A stretch of DNA of 64,000 nucleotides from Aporhodopirellula rubra (lineage in GTDB: Bacteria; Planctomycetota; Planctomycetia; Pirellulales; Pirellulaceae): contig NZ_JACHXU010000003.1 of NCBI RefSeq assembly GCF_014192335.1, positions 248,001 to 312,000 on the forward strand, written 5' to 3'. Positions 18,008 to 27,968 of this stretch are shown piece after piece. Both the position numbers and the translations under genes were made by a program. Each line of letters begins with the position of its first letter. Position 1 is the stretch's first letter. The notes below the pieces were generated by a model. It had not been told where the DNA came from and ran no database searches. It saw only the letters and a program-made list of their open reading frames with translations.

Positions 18008-20205
18008 TACCAATCTTTCTCCACGTTCGCCTGATTGCTCTTTGCTCGCTGCTGTTGTCTGAACTGCAAACTGCCCTGCTCTTCCATCAAGATATCTTCG
18101 ACACTGTAGTTGGGCACCGGCAGCGGTTGCATGGACGAACCGCTCGCGAAGTCACCTTGTCCTTGCATCGATGACATCATGGCTTCTTCGGAGTCACTCG
18201 CTTCCATCATCTCATCGTATTCGGCGTCTTCATCCCACTCGCCTTCATCTGATTCCCCTGAATCGTTGCTCGATAGCATTTCAAGAATCTCTTGGATCTT
18301 TTTGATCGCGACGAGCTGTTGATCGCGTCCCGCGGGCCATGAGTTCCATTGTTGAAGTTTGCCGATCGCTTGTTCCTGCGCGTCGACGACTTGATCCATC
18401 AGTCGCAGCGGTTCCTCTAAGACGCTGACCTGTGGTTGCGATGAGTCGTTCACCTCGGAATCCGAAAGCGGGGCCTCGTTTTGCAATGAGATAGATTGGT
18501 CGATTGATCGCATGATCTGTCGAATCGAGGAACCTTCGTCGTGGAGCGATCGTTGAGTCTGCCTAAAACGTTTGGCGTCGGAAGACGCGGAATCGGGAGC
18601 CGATGGTGGAGGTTCCACGCCGGATTGGCCGCGTCGAGATCGCGTGTTCTGATTGGGGCGACCAGGAATTTCGTTTCGAAGTTCTGTCTGTTTCTCTTCT
18701 AGTTCTTTGAGCAGTTTCAATAGGTTTTGCATCTGCTCCTGGAGTTGTTGTTCGCGTTCATCTTCTTCCTCGATCAGTTGAATGTAATTCTCGATCAGCG
18801 ATGCGGTGGGATCGAGTCGCATCGCCGCTCGCACGAATCGCGGGTTCATTCGGCACGCTTCCAAGAAACAGTTTTGTGCAATTTGGGCTCGCGAAAGAGC
18901 CTGTCGCGGTTCCGCTTCGGCTTGCTCCTGTGCTAGCGACACGTGACACAGTCCTTGATTGAATCGAATGGTTGCTAGTTGCGTTGGGGTAAGGCTCGAG
19001 GCGAGCCATTGTGATTCGATTGCATCGAACGCTTCCAATGCTTCGGAGGTTTTGCCGCTGTTTTGCAAACGGGCCGCTGTTTCAAATTGGCTGGTAAGAC
19101 TCGTGTCCTCCGCGTTCACGGTGTTCCAGCCGATAGTTGAGAGCAATGCGATTAGCAGTAAGCTGGGCGATGGATTTGACGTCGGTTCACGCGTCGAAAA
19201 ATGTTTTCCGGAAAGATGTCCAGCAATTTCCGCGGCAAGCAACATGGCAATCGCGATTCCGATGAGTAGGAGGCCAACTTCGCGGTAGACCACGTAGGTT
19301 TCTCCTCCCGCGGTGCCTGCGATCGGTTTGTTGATCGCGTATTGCGCATAGGTGCCGGCGAGGTCGAATGCCGATGTGCCGGCCGAAACATAAGTTGCAT
19401 CGGTCGACATGCGTGCGAGCTGTTGCAGGCCCGTTTCGTTGAGTTTTGTCATTACGACATGACCATCGTGCTTCAAAACGTCTGGCTCGCCATCGTCTGA
19501 TTCGCCATCGTCTGATTCGATTGGGATTCGAGATCCGACGGTGGAGTCTCCGATGCCGATGATGAGTAGACCGGTCTCGTTTTCTTGAAGCAGTTCGGCC
19601 ACCCGCTTGTTTTGGTCGCCGTGTTCCTCGCCATCCGTCAGCACGACGAGATCCTGCATGCCCTTGCGTTCGGAATCGAATACGTTGTCGACGCTCTTTT
19701 CGGTCGCCGAGAGCAACGTTGTACCGCCGAAGTCGACTGCCCGCGGAGTCGCTTGGTCGAGCATGTAGCGGACGAATTCGTAGTCATGCGTGAGGGGGCA
19801 AAGGATGTTGGCGCTGCCCGCGTAAACCACCAACGCTACTCTTTCGGATCGAAAACTATCGAGTGCGTCGCGGATGCCATTTTTTGCAGCTTCGAGTCGC
19901 GAGGGAAACGCGTCTTTGGCCAGCATGCTTTGGGAGACATCGAGTGCAAAAACAACGTCGCGACCGCTCTGGGTGACCGAATGACGCCGAGGAAAAATGC
20001 CAGGGCGAGCGACCGCCAATAGTAGGAGCAGCAGCGCGAACAGCCGCAAGCCATCACGTAAAGAGGAGGGTTGGTTTGTGGAGCCACCCATTTGCCGGCG
20101 AACGATCTCGCGACGTTTCCGTGCACGGAGCATCAGCCAGCCGACCGGAATCAGAGTTAACAGCAACGCCAACAGGCTCGGGTTTTGGAATGCAAATGGA
20201 CTCAT
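18007..20205 (-). CDS. batB: BatB-type VWA protein fused to a BatC-like TPR/coiled-coil region
   Basis: The product is 732 aa. The ATG at 20205 overlaps the batA stop (ATGA) and is preferred over the longer frame, which lacks the typical N-terminal helix. Order: membrane helices near 10-28 and 55-72; a VWA domain at about 85-290 with the MIDAS motif DVSQS; a membrane helix near 305-325; a TPR-like region (FETAARLQNSGKTSEALEAF) and a long acidic/Gln coiled coil to the end. A 15-bp tandem repeat near 19487-19516 encodes SDDGE twice. The VWA protein probably binds metal-dependently to partners of the MoxR ATPase at the membrane. The BatB and BatC functions appear fused. Confidence 0.83.
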   Translation of the reverse strand: MSPFAFQNPSLLALLLTLIPVGWLMLRARKRREIVRRQMGGSTNQPSSLRDGLRLFALLLLLLAVARPGIFPRRHSVTQSGRDVVFALDVSQSMLAKDAFPSRLEAAKNGIRDALDSFRSERVALVVYAGSANILCPLTHDYEFVRYMLDQATPRAVDFGGTTLLSATEKSVDNVFDSERKGMQDLVVLTDGEEHGDQNKRVAELLQENETGLLIIGIGDSTVGSRIPIESDDGESDDGEPDVLKHDGHVVMTKLNETGLQQLARMSTDATYVSAGTSAFDLAGTYAQYAINKPIAGTAGGETYVVYREVGLLLIGIAIAMLLAAEIAGHLSGKHFSTREPTSNPSPSLLLIALLSTIGWNTVNAEDTSLTSQFETAARLQNSGKTSEALEAFDAIESQWLASSLTPTQLATIRFNQGLCHVSLAQEQAEAEPRQALSRAQIAQNCFLEACRMNPRFVRAAMRLDPTASLIENYIQLIEEEDEREQQLQEQMQNLLKLLKELEEKQTELRNEIPGRPNQNTRSRRGQSGVEPPPSAPDSASSDAKRFRQTQRSLHDEGSSIRQIMRSIDQSISLQNEAPLSDSEVNDSSQPQVSVLEEPLRLMDQVVDAQEQAIGKLQQWNSWPAGRDQQLVAIKKIQEILEMLSSNDSGESDEGEWDEDAEYDEMMEASDSEEAMMSSMQGQGDFASGSSMQPLPVPNYSVEDILMEEQGSLQFRQQQRAKSNQANVEKDW

Positions 20206-21233
20206 GGCACCGTCCGCAACCAAGTCGCTTCGAGGATCAAGGCGGGGACCAACGCGAACAAGCCAACTGCGAGTGGCAGCCAAAACAATTCCGATACTCG
20301 TGTGTAGTTTCGAGTCACGATTCGCGACTGTTCGAGTTGGTCGACTTCGGCGTAAACCGAGAGCAGCGAATCGAAGTCAAATGCGGTTCGAAACAGTCCA
20401 CCTGTTTCCGTTGCGATGTGTTCGAGCACCCGTTCGGCTTCGGAAAGCTGCGGTGGAGCTGAAGGGGAATTGGGATTGCCCGGCGCGTGGTCACCGAGAC
20501 TGATGCAGTAGATGCGACATCCCCATTGACGGGCGAGTCCCGCCGCCTCGATCGGTTGGTGTTGCCCCGAATTGTTTTCGCCGTCGGTCAAAAGGATGAT
20601 GACGCGGCTAGAGATTTCGCCTTCGAGACTTCGACGTTGGCGGACTTCGGGATCGTCGAGTTGTTCCAGTCTCGCGGCCGCTACCGCCAAGGCATCACCG
20701 TAGGCGGTGCCGTCTTCGTTGGGACGTTCTTGGATCTCGAGTGAGCGAACGAGCTGCAATAACGCGTCATGACCGAACGTCAGCGGGCTTCGTGTGTCGG
20801 CGTACCGCGCGAACGTGACCAGCCCTAAAAGATCGCCTTCACGACCGCTGAGCTCTTCACCGTCACCGGCGATAAACCGTTCCACCAATTCTTTTGCGAC
20901 TTCCATTCGTGTTGTCTGTTCTTGGTCGGGCAATTGAATGTTCATTGCCATGCTGCTGCTGACGTCGACCAACAATTGGATTGCGATTCCTTCATTGACC
21001 TGAGTCGTGTGTGTTGATCCGGCCTGCGGCCTCGCCATAGCCAAGATGAACAAGGTCATGGCGAGGACACGGAGGGTCGGTGGGATCCAAAGAAACCGGG
21101 CTCTTCCCGAATCGGCGTGTTGCCAGAGTTGCAACGAGGGGACGGCGAGGGTGCCCCGGGTTCGTCGTTGGAAGAAAACCGCTATCGCGGGCAACGGCAG
21201 TAATAGCAAGAGCCATGGGTAGGCGAAGCTCAT
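20202..21233 (-). CDS. batA: BatA-type membrane-anchored VWA protein
   Basis: The product is 343 aa from the ATG at 21233, overlapping the upstream stop by 4 bp. The N-terminal helices (YPWLLLLLPLPAIAVFF and TLRVLAMTLFILAMARPQA) are the typical BatA start. The VWA domain at about 82-290 has MIDAS residues DVSSS (IQLLVDVSSSMAMN), a downstream Thr in LVTFARYADTRSPLTF and LLTDGENNSG. A C-terminal membrane helix (LFWLPLAVGLFALVPALI) anchors it. It works with BatB and MoxR in the same operon. Confidence 0.87.
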   Translation of the reverse strand: MSFAYPWLLLLLPLPAIAVFFQRRTRGTLAVPSLQLWQHADSGRARFLWIPPTLRVLAMTLFILAMARPQAGSTHTTQVNEGIAIQLLVDVSSSMAMNIQLPDQEQTTRMEVAKELVERFIAGDGEELSGREGDLLGLVTFARYADTRSPLTFGHDALLQLVRSLEIQERPNEDGTAYGDALAVAAARLEQLDDPEVRQRRSLEGEISSRVIILLTDGENNSGQHQPIEAAGLARQWGCRIYCISLGDHAPGNPNSPSAPPQLSEAERVLEHIATETGGLFRTAFDFDSLLSVYAEVDQLEQSRIVTRNYTRVSELFWLPLAVGLFALVPALILEATWLRTVP

Positions 21234-22018
21234 ACCTGCAGCTCCGTTTGCAACGTGGAAGCCAGTGCAGCCGCATCCCTGGCGTGCTCCGGCACCTGGG
21301 CGGTGTGAGCGTACAGTGTCCGTTCGATCGTGGATCGCGTTTCGTGGGAGAGTTGGTGTTGAGGATCGTGTAGCAGCCGTTCGAGGTCGTCTCGTGGGAT
21401 CGTTCCGGATTTCAAATCACGAATGATGCCATCTGTTTGTAAACGTGGTGCGTCCGTTTGAACGGTTTCTTCCGGTGCTCGTTTTCCAATGAGGAGACCG
21501 CCCAAAATGAGTAGTGCGAGCAAGCTCAGCACCGCCGCGACGGTTGCCGCGAATCGAGGAGATTGTTTGGCATCAGGCTGTTCGGCGGGCAGTGGTTCGG
21601 GCGTGTTTTGGAGATCGGTTTCGCCGAAAGGGGCCACCTCTAATTGCAATGCAGGAAGTTCGATTTGTTGGGTGCCCTCAGCCGTCGTGAGTGACACGGA
21701 GGCGTCCTCAATCACGGTGGTTCCCGAGGCAACGGGTTGGAAGAGCAGGCTTTCACGCTGTCGATATTGGCCTTTGGAAAACTCAACAGGCACTCTCTCG
21801 ATAGCGATCGAATGCAGTTCAGAATGGGAGGGGACGTGCAATTCGAATTGTCCCCAACGCGTCCGGTTCATCTCCACGCGGAGTTCAACAGCTTCGCCAG
21901 GGTGGGCATGCTCGGGATGAAATCGTGCGGTGATCCCCGCAGACAGGTCGGTGGCTTGGGTAGTCAGCCAACCGGTAGCACCGCAAAAAACGATGATTGC
22001 AATTCGAACGAACTCCAT
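21230..22018 (-). CDS. Membrane-anchored periplasmic Ig-like protein of the Bat operon
   Basis: The ATG at 22018 is chosen because it begins a signal-like helix (MEFVRIAIIVFCGATGWL) and lies 5 bp after the DUF58 stop; this gives 262 aa. An Ig-like domain at about 30-150 (ARFHPEHAHPGEAVELRVEMNR) recalls the first BatD domain. A membrane helix follows (VAAVLSLLALLILGGLLIG), then a helical cytoplasmic tail with RDDLERLLHDP. Position between DUF58 and batA is the slot where DUF4381/BatD-like proteins occur in other bacteria. The specific family was not identified. Confidence 0.7.
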   Translation of the reverse strand: MEFVRIAIIVFCGATGWLTTQATDLSAGITARFHPEHAHPGEAVELRVEMNRTRWGQFELHVPSHSELHSIAIERVPVEFSKGQYRQRESLLFQPVASGTTVIEDASVSLTTAEGTQQIELPALQLEVAPFGETDLQNTPEPLPAEQPDAKQSPRFAATVAAVLSLLALLILGGLLIGKRAPEETVQTDAPRLQTDGIIRDLKSGTIPRDDLERLLHDPQHQLSHETRSTIERTLYAHTAQVPEHARDAAALASTLQTELQV

Positions 22019-22023
22019 CACGT

Positions 22024-22905
22024 TCACCCTCCCGTTTCGTCGGCAATTCGTCGCTGACGTGAATGGAAGAATCCCGCCAACGCCGTCACGCAATCTTCGC
22101 CCACGGCGACCTCCATCAGGCTAATTCCGCACTGCAGCATTTGTTCCTGCAAATCAACGTGATGGGGGCGATCTTGATGTTGAGTGCGTGACAGATCAAC
22201 GTATCGATGATCACCGGTCTCGGTGTCCTGCATGTGGACGAGTTCATTGATCGAGTCCGTTTGGGCGGGCGGTTCAAGAACGTTGACTGCGTTGACGTCG
22301 TGACGGCCGGCGAGAGCTCGGAGTTCTTCGAGGTAGTCGGGAGCGAGGAAATCCGACAGCACAAACACCACCGAGTGTTTTCGGGCCATATGTCCGAAAC
22401 GACTTAATACCGATTCAAAATGAGTGGTGCGGCCTTTGGGTTGAAAATGAAGGAGTGTGTCCATGATCCGCAACGCGTGGCGTCGTCCTTTTCCCGGTGG
22501 GATCACCATTTCGACGCGGTCGGAGAATAGGATCAGGCCCACACGGTCGTTGTTACGGATCGCGGCCATGGTCAACAGCGATGAAATTTCGACGATCGTC
22601 GCCCGTTTGCGTCCCTCAGGTGATTCGATAATCGAGGCGGAGACGTCAACCAAGAGATAAAGGAATTGTTCTCTCTGTTCGATGTACCGTTTGATGTGAG
22701 GTTCGCCGGTGCGTGCGGTTACTTTCCAGTCCATCGATCGGACGTCGTCTCCGGGTCGGTATCGGCGCACGTCTTCGAACTCGATCCCTTGTCCGCGGAA
22801 GATCGAGCGGTATTCGCCCGCGAGCAGATGCTCAACCGGTCGTCGGCACTGCAACTCTAAGAGCGAAAGCCTAGAGTCGGATTCGGCAACAGACTCCGTG
22901 ATCAT
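22024..22905 (-). CDS. DUF58 domain protein of the MoxR/Bat operon
   Basis: The product is 293 aa, with its ATG overlapping the moxR stop (ATGA). The DUF58 signature is clear: GEYRSIFRGQGIEFEDVRRY followed by RPGDDVRSMDWKVTARTGEP. The C-terminal half is a VWA-like fold (FLYLLVDVSASI and VVFVLSDFLAPDYLEEL). It is cytoplasmic or peripheral. DUF58 proteins regularly accompany MoxR ATPases and VWA proteins and are thought to act as adaptors; the biochemical role is not established. Confidence 0.9.
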   Translation of the reverse strand: MITESVAESDSRLSLLELQCRRPVEHLLAGEYRSIFRGQGIEFEDVRRYRPGDDVRSMDWKVTARTGEPHIKRYIEQREQFLYLLVDVSASIIESPEGRKRATIVEISSLLTMAAIRNNDRVGLILFSDRVEMVIPPGKGRRHALRIMDTLLHFQPKGRTTHFESVLSRFGHMARKHSVVFVLSDFLAPDYLEELRALAGRHDVNAVNVLEPPAQTDSINELVHMQDTETGDHRYVDLSRTQHQDRPHHVDLQEQMLQCGISLMEVAVGEDCVTALAGFFHSRQRRIADETGG

Positions 22906-23876
22906 GACTCAACCACTGGCACCGCGTCGAGCATTTGTTCGAGCAAGTCGTCCGAGGTCACGGAATCGGCTTCGGCGCGATAAGTGATCGCCAACCGATG
23001 CCGAAGTACATCGTGCGCGATGTCTTTTACGTCCTGGGGAACCGTGTAGTCACGCCCATTCATCATGGCGTTACCTCGTGCAGCGAGCGACAGATAAATC
23101 GACGCTCGGGGTGAGGCACCAAACCGTACGTAACGTTCGATGTCCAAATTGTATTTGGACGGATGGCGTGTGCAGTCGACGAGGCGAACGATATACCGTT
23201 GAATCTTTTCATCCAGGAACGTTTTGTCCAAGACGGCACGCATCTGTGTCAGCTCTTCGAGCGTCAGTACCGGCTGGATATCGATCTTGGCTTCCGTCTT
23301 AGCCATCCGCTGCATGATTACCAACTCGTCTTCCATCGACGGGTAGCCGACCTTCAGTTTAAACATGAAGCGGTCGACTTGTGCTTCAGGGAGAGCGTAG
23401 GTGCCTTCTTGCTCGATCGGGTTCTGCGTCGCGAGTACCAGAAACGGCGATGGCAAATCAAAGGTCTCTTTGCCGAGGGTCACCTGTTTTTCCTGCATCG
23501 CTTCGAGCAAGGCGGATTGCACCTTCGCCGGGGCACGGTTGATTTCATCGGCCAACAAGAGGTTGGCAAACACCGGGCCCTTTTCGGGCGTGAACGTGTG
23601 GTGCCGAGGGTCGTAGACCAAGGTCCCCGTGAGGTCGCCCGGCAAGAGGTCAGGGGTAAACTGAATTCGGCTGAATTGAGCCTGAACGGCATTGGCTAGG
23701 CAATTGACAGTCAATGTTTTAGCGATGCCTGGCACACCCTCCAGTAGCACGTGCCCGTTGCACAGCATCGCGAGTAATAACCGGTCGACCAGTTCCTGTT
23801 GCCCCACCACGAATCGTGATACTTCGGTTCTTATCTGATCCAGTTTCGTGCTGGAATCGATCATTTGCGTCGCCAT
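22902..23876 (-). CDS. moxR: MoxR-family AAA+ ATPase
   Basis: The product is 324 aa. Walker A is GHVLLEGVPGIAKT, Walker B is LLADEINRAPAKVQSALLEAM, sensor 1 is FLVLATQNPIEQEGTYALPE with the arginine finger region EAQVDRFMFKL, and the C-terminal lid contains RFGASPRASIYLSLAARG. These are diagnostic for MoxR. It acts as a chaperone-like ATPase on VWA partners encoded downstream, and it is the first gene of a six-gene minus-strand operon whose members overlap by a few bases or nearly touch. The promoter should lie between 23877 and about 24070. Confidence 0.93.
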   Translation of the reverse strand: MATQMIDSSTKLDQIRTEVSRFVVGQQELVDRLLLAMLCNGHVLLEGVPGIAKTLTVNCLANAVQAQFSRIQFTPDLLPGDLTGTLVYDPRHHTFTPEKGPVFANLLLADEINRAPAKVQSALLEAMQEKQVTLGKETFDLPSPFLVLATQNPIEQEGTYALPEAQVDRFMFKLKVGYPSMEDELVIMQRMAKTEAKIDIQPVLTLEELTQMRAVLDKTFLDEKIQRYIVRLVDCTRHPSKYNLDIERYVRFGASPRASIYLSLAARGNAMMNGRDYTVPQDVKDIAHDVLRHRLAITYRAEADSVTSDDLLEQMLDAVPVVES

Positions 23877-24371
23877 CGAATGGTGTTGTCGTAAGGTGGG
23901 TGGCTGTTTCTATCTAGCAGGGCCGCTCGACCAGCAGAGCTCTAATTGAACACGTTTTTCGAAAACACGCCACATGGGCGGCTTCATTCGCACCAGCGTG
24001 GACAAACGTCGCGATTCCCTCGTGTCGGTATAACGCGAGGGGCGACCTGTCGGCGACGCGTTTGTCGTGGAATGTTAGCGAGAACGTGTGCGCTCGCGTG
24101 CCCGAGGTGACCGCATGATAGTTATCGAAACTCGGCAAGTGGATCGGCCGGGAAGTAACCGAGCAAGAAAGAGGCGGCTAGCAATGTTTGAAGGGCGATA
24201 ATCGACGAATGGGGAGGTTGGCGGGGTCGGCGTCGGGGGGCGGTCACGAACGGAACCACCACACGGCATCGTCGAGCAGCTATCTTTGGTGAAACGAGCT
24301 CTGGCAATTTTTAGAGAAGATGTGCGGGGGGCTCGCGGGACGGCATCCAACACAGAGGTGGAAAACGAGAT
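23877..24371. other. Divergent intergenic region with a nested stem-loop
   Basis: No convincing gene lies in these 495 bp between moxR (minus) and the sulfatase (plus). A nested inverted repeat lies at 24001-24066. The outer arms are GACAAACG (24001-24008) and CGTTTGTC (24059-24066). The inner arms are CCCTCG (24017-24022) and CGAGGG (24036-24041), and TCGC/GCGA pairs lie between. It is 125-190 bp upstream of moxR and could be a leader structure, a terminator-like element or a protein site. No U-tract follows it on either strand. Confidence 0.45.
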
Positions 24372-25832
24372 ATGAATACACTCACCAAACTGATTCTCGT
24401 CATCGGTTGCGTTCTCCTCATTGACGCTCGCTCGGGGCGTGAATGTCGGGCCGGTAATTGGGATCGTCCGAATGTTATTTTGGTGATGGCTGATGACATG
24501 GGGTGGGGGCAGACTGGATATTACGGTCACCCGATACTCCAAACGCCGAATCTGAATGCGATGGCCGCGCACGGATTACGAATGGATCGGTTCTACGCGG
24601 GCGGACCCGTGTGTTCGCCGACGCGAGCGAGCGTGTTGACGGGGCGGACGCACGATCGTACGGGAGTCTTGTCTCACGGGTACGCGTTGCATCGACAAGA
24701 GCGATCGATCGCGTCGGCCATGCGGGCAGCCGGATATGCAACGAGTCATTTTGGGAAATGGCATCTCAACGGTGTGCGTGGTCCGGGAGTACCGGTGCTG
24801 GCATCGGACGCTCACCACCCAGGGCACTTTGGATTCGATCATTGGCTCACGGTGACCAATTTTTTCGACATGAATCCGATCCTGAGTCGAATGGGTGAGT
24901 TTGAAGAGTTTCGTGGTGATTCATCGGAAGTCATCGTCAAAGAAGCTCTGAAGCACATTAGTCAATTTGCCGAGGAGGGCCGCCCTTTCTTTACCGTCAT
25001 CTGGTACGGCTCTCCGCACGGTCCTTGGGAAGCGTTGCCGGGTGACCAGATTGCCGGAGAGCGTGAGAAGTCCGCGCATCATCACGGTGAACTCGTCGCC
25101 ATGGACCGCAGCATCGGCACGCTTCGCGATGGCCTCCGCGAGTTCGGCGTGGATCGGGACACGCTCGTTTGGTTTTGCAGCGACAATGGTGGGCTCCCCG
25201 GTGTCGGTCATGATTCGGTTGGCGGACTGCGCGGCCACAAGGGAAGCGTTTGGGAGGGCGGGATTCGTGTTCCCGCTATCATTGAATGGCCCGCGAAAAT
25301 TCGGCCCCGGGTGACTTCATATCCCGCGTCAACGATGGATATCTTCCCGACTCTGGTTGATGTTGTCGGTTTGCCCCGAGAGGTAATGTTGGAGAATATT
25401 GATGGGATGAGTCTTAAGCCCCTGATGGCGGGCGAGATCGAGCGACGTACCAAACCGATACCGTTTCACTACAACGAAAAAGCCGCGATCATCGATAACA
25501 GTTTGAAGATCGTTCAGGAGAAAATCGGTAGTGACAAATATCTATTGTTCGACCTCGATGCGGACAAGACTGAATCGACGGATCTCTTTGCCGCACGACC
25601 GGATGACGCCGAACGCATGAAAGCAATCCTTGATGAAACGGTAACGTCGATCAAACGCAGCCAAGCGGGTGAGGATTATCCCGAAGGTGAGGTGACACGT
25701 GAGGGGCCTCATGGACGCTTCTGGACCGAGATTCCTGATTATCAAAGGTTCCTCGATGAGTGGAGCTTGCGTCCTGAGTATGCAGGGCAGATTCGAAAGA
25801 GCCAAACGGCGAATGGTAAGGCGACGAAGTAG
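24372..25832 (+). CDS. Secreted sulfatase (Cys-type, formylglycine-dependent)
   Basis: The product is 486 aa from the ATG at 24372. The signal peptide is about 1-27. The sulfatase core starts at [15 protein letters not shown] (calcium-binding Asp41-Asp42). The active-site motif is Cys81-Ser-Pro-Thr-Arg, in which the Cys becomes formylglycine. Further conserved parts are [27 protein letters not shown] and [16 protein letters not shown]. It removes sulfate from a carbohydrate or aryl sulfate outside the cytoplasm, in keeping with planctomycete use of sulfated polysaccharides. Exact substrate cannot be assigned. Confidence 0.92.
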   Translation: MNTLTKLILVIGCVLLIDARSGRECRAGNWDRPNVILVMADDMGWGQTGYYGHPILQTPNLNAMAAHGLRMDRFYAGGPVCSPTRASVLTGRTHDRTGVLSHGYALHRQERSIASAMRAAGYATSHFGKWHLNGVRGPGVPVLASDAHHPGHFGFDHWLTVTNFFDMNPILSRMGEFEEFRGDSSEVIVKEALKHISQFAEEGRPFFTVIWYGSPHGPWEALPGDQIAGEREKSAHHHGELVAMDRSIGTLRDGLREFGVDRDTLVWFCSDNGGLPGVGHDSVGGLRGHKGSVWEGGIRVPAIIEWPAKIRPRVTSYPASTMDIFPTLVDVVGLPREVMLENIDGMSLKPLMAGEIERRTKPIPFHYNEKAAIIDNSLKIVQEKIGSDKYLLFDLDADKTESTDLFAARPDDAERMKAILDETVTSIKRSQAGEDYPEGEVTREGPHGRFWTEIPDYQRFLDEWSLRPEYAGQIRKSQTANGKATK

Positions 25833-26366
25833 CCGAGCATGCGCCTAATCTGATCGCTTTGAACCATGTCGAATGCAGCACTAATGGGTTCAATTATTGA
25901 GTAGGCGATTCGGTTTCGTCTTTGAGGTGAGTTGATTCCGAGTCGCGACGCCTTTCTTCGGGCTTTTCTTTCAAAATGTCCGTAACGTTACCTCGTTTTT
26001 TGACATTTCCAAGTTGGGCAACGTCTTGCTGAATCGAGGTCTCCCGACTCGCGAGTACGAATTGCGACTGTCTCTGATGCGTGTGCCGATGTTGCATAGT
26101 GGCCGCAATTGCGTCTTGCCGGGAAACACCATCCGCTGGCATCGGGCGAGAGAACGTTTTCACGAATCAACGTGCTGCTGATACCGCGGACTGTTCGTTT
26201 CGTGCGTCGCGGACCGAATCTCGGTTACGCCATTTGCGATAAGGAATGGTTGCTCCATTCCGTATTGCCGAGTGAATGCCCGCATTCTGTACGGTTACAA
26301 TCTTTAGTAGCCATCAAATGGAACTCCTTTGACTCAACTCTCCGTGTCCCCCTTAGGAATCTACCT
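25833..26366. other. 534-bp intergenic region without a convincing gene
   Basis: This stretch lies between the sulfatase and the oxidoreductase. A minus-strand frame at 25894-26163 (89 codons, very rich in charged residues and Gln) is open but matches nothing I recognise. A 10-bp palindrome GTAACGTTAC lies at 25982-25991. Plus-strand frames entering the oxidoreductase gene from 26109 look like a non-coding extension. Confidence 0.4.
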
Positions 26367-27845
26367 GTGAACGAAATCCCTTCGTCTTCGAGTCGTCGAA
26401 ACTTCATCAAGCATACCGCGGGAGCCGCTGCGGTGGCGTCGTCGGTTGGGCTGTCGGCTCAGCGAGCCCAAGCTGCCGCTGGTTCCAATGAACGCATGCG
26501 AATCGGATTTATCGGCCCAGGCGGTCGAGGATTTGGCGCTCATGTGAAGTCACTTTGTCAGCTCCATGAGTCGGGACGGCAGATCGAATTGGTTGGTGTC
26601 GCCGAGGTATACGAAACTCAACGAGACCGCGTTGCCGATCATATTAAGGAACACACGGGGACCAACCCCGGACGTTATGTCGACTACCGCGATATGATCG
26701 AGAAAGAAAATCTCGATGCGGTTTGTATCGGGACGCCCGACCACTGGCACCACAAGCAAACCGTCGACGCGTTGAAAGCCGGTCTAAACGTCTACTGCGA
26801 AAAGCCGATGACGAAGACGGTCGAGGAAGCGTTCAGTGTTGAGAAGCACTGGAAGGAGAGTGGCAAGGTCATGCAGGTCGGCGTGCAGTCCACGAGTCTT
26901 CCCGTGTGGGACGAGGTTCGCGCGTTGCTGCAAGAAGGAAAACTCGGCAAAGTCCTCGGGTTCCAGACCGAGTATTTCCGCAACAGTGATGTCGGACAGT
27001 GGCGTTACTACAAACTCGAAAAGGGAATGACGCCCAGCACGATCGACTGGAAACGTTGGCTCGGAAGTGATGAGGGCTTGGCACCGGAGCAGCCGTTCGA
27101 CCGCGAAGTCTTTCGGCAGTGGCGACGATTTTGGCCCTTCGGCAGCGGGATGTTTACCGACCTATTTGTTCATCGCACCACGTCGATGTTGAAGGCGACT
27201 GGATTGCGGTTGCCCGGACGCGTTACCGGTGCGGGAGGGATTTTTATGGAGTATGACGGACGCGATGTTCCCGATGTCGCTACTGTGGTTGCCGACTTCA
27301 ACGAGGGAGTCCAGGGATTAATTACAGCGACGATGTGCAATCAAGAGTCACGCGTGAATCAATTGATTCGTGGCCACTTTGGTACGTTCGAGTTCGGCAA
27401 CGGAGAACAGTTCGACGGTTTTGATTTTGTTCCCGAGCGTGGTCCGGTCACGCACGTCCGTCAGGCTCCTGAACGTATTTCGACGACACCCGTCAAAAAT
27501 ACGACGCTGGCGCACTTTGAAAATTGGCTCGATGCATGTGAAGCGGCGGATCCGATGAAGTGCAACAACCCACCGGACTTGGGTGCGTCGGCAATGGCGG
27601 TTGTTAATCTCGGCGCGCAGAGTTACCGGAAGGGCAAGGTGTATTTCCTTGACGGTGAGAAGCGAGAAATTTCGACCGACGATCCTGGGTGGGCGAGTCG
27701 TTGGGAGAAATTGTCGGCCGCTCGTGGTGAACCGAATCATATTCCTGGCTGGAAGGCGGGCGATTACGGCAGCAAACTGATTGATCCCGAATACATGAGA
27801 TACGGCGGTCCGTGGACGGACGGGGTGGATCCGTCGGAAGCGTAG
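26367..27845 (+). CDS. Gfo/Idh/MocA family oxidoreductase with twin-arginine signal
   Basis: The GTG at 26367 is chosen because AGGA lies about 9 bp upstream and the product then begins with a twin-arginine signal (SSSRRNFIKHTAGAAAVAS, cleavage near AQAAA); this gives 492 aa. The Rossmann domain is MRIGFIGPGGRGFGAHV. The family signatures are GTPDHWHHKQTVDALKAGLNVYCEKP (split here as GTPDHWH and YCEKPM) and the C-terminal alpha/beta domain. It is exported folded with its NAD(P) cofactor and probably oxidises a sugar or glycoside in the periplasm. The length is typical of planctomycete members. Confidence 0.9.
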   Translation: MNEIPSSSSRRNFIKHTAGAAAVASSVGLSAQRAQAAAGSNERMRIGFIGPGGRGFGAHVKSLCQLHESGRQIELVGVAEVYETQRDRVADHIKEHTGTNPGRYVDYRDMIEKENLDAVCIGTPDHWHHKQTVDALKAGLNVYCEKPMTKTVEEAFSVEKHWKESGKVMQVGVQSTSLPVWDEVRALLQEGKLGKVLGFQTEYFRNSDVGQWRYYKLEKGMTPSTIDWKRWLGSDEGLAPEQPFDREVFRQWRRFWPFGSGMFTDLFVHRTTSMLKATGLRLPGRVTGAGGIFMEYDGRDVPDVATVVADFNEGVQGLITATMCNQESRVNQLIRGHFGTFEFGNGEQFDGFDFVPERGPVTHVRQAPERISTTPVKNTTLAHFENWLDACEAADPMKCNNPPDLGASAMAVVNLGAQSYRKGKVYFLDGEKREISTDDPGWASRWEKLSAARGEPNHIPGWKAGDYGSKLIDPEYMRYGGPWTDGVDPSEA

Positions 27846-27888
27846 GCGGGGCTCGTCACGCTCGGTTTGTTGCGTGACTCAAACGCAG

Positions 27889-27920
27889 GCGAGCGAGTTG
27901 TGTGTATGCAACTCGCTCGC
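27889..27920. terminator. Bidirectional terminator-like hairpin between convergent genes
   Basis: A perfect 12-bp stem, GCGAGCGAGTTG (27889-27900) with CAACTCGCTCGC (27909-27920), has an 8-nt loop. It lies between the convergent oxidoreductase gene and the 27969-28382 gene. There is no strong U-tract, so it may block transcription in both directions by structure only. Confidence 0.55.
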
Positions 27921-27968
27921 GGATTGGGTGAGCAGCAATCCTCACGCTTTTGCTAGACCGTGGCGGGA

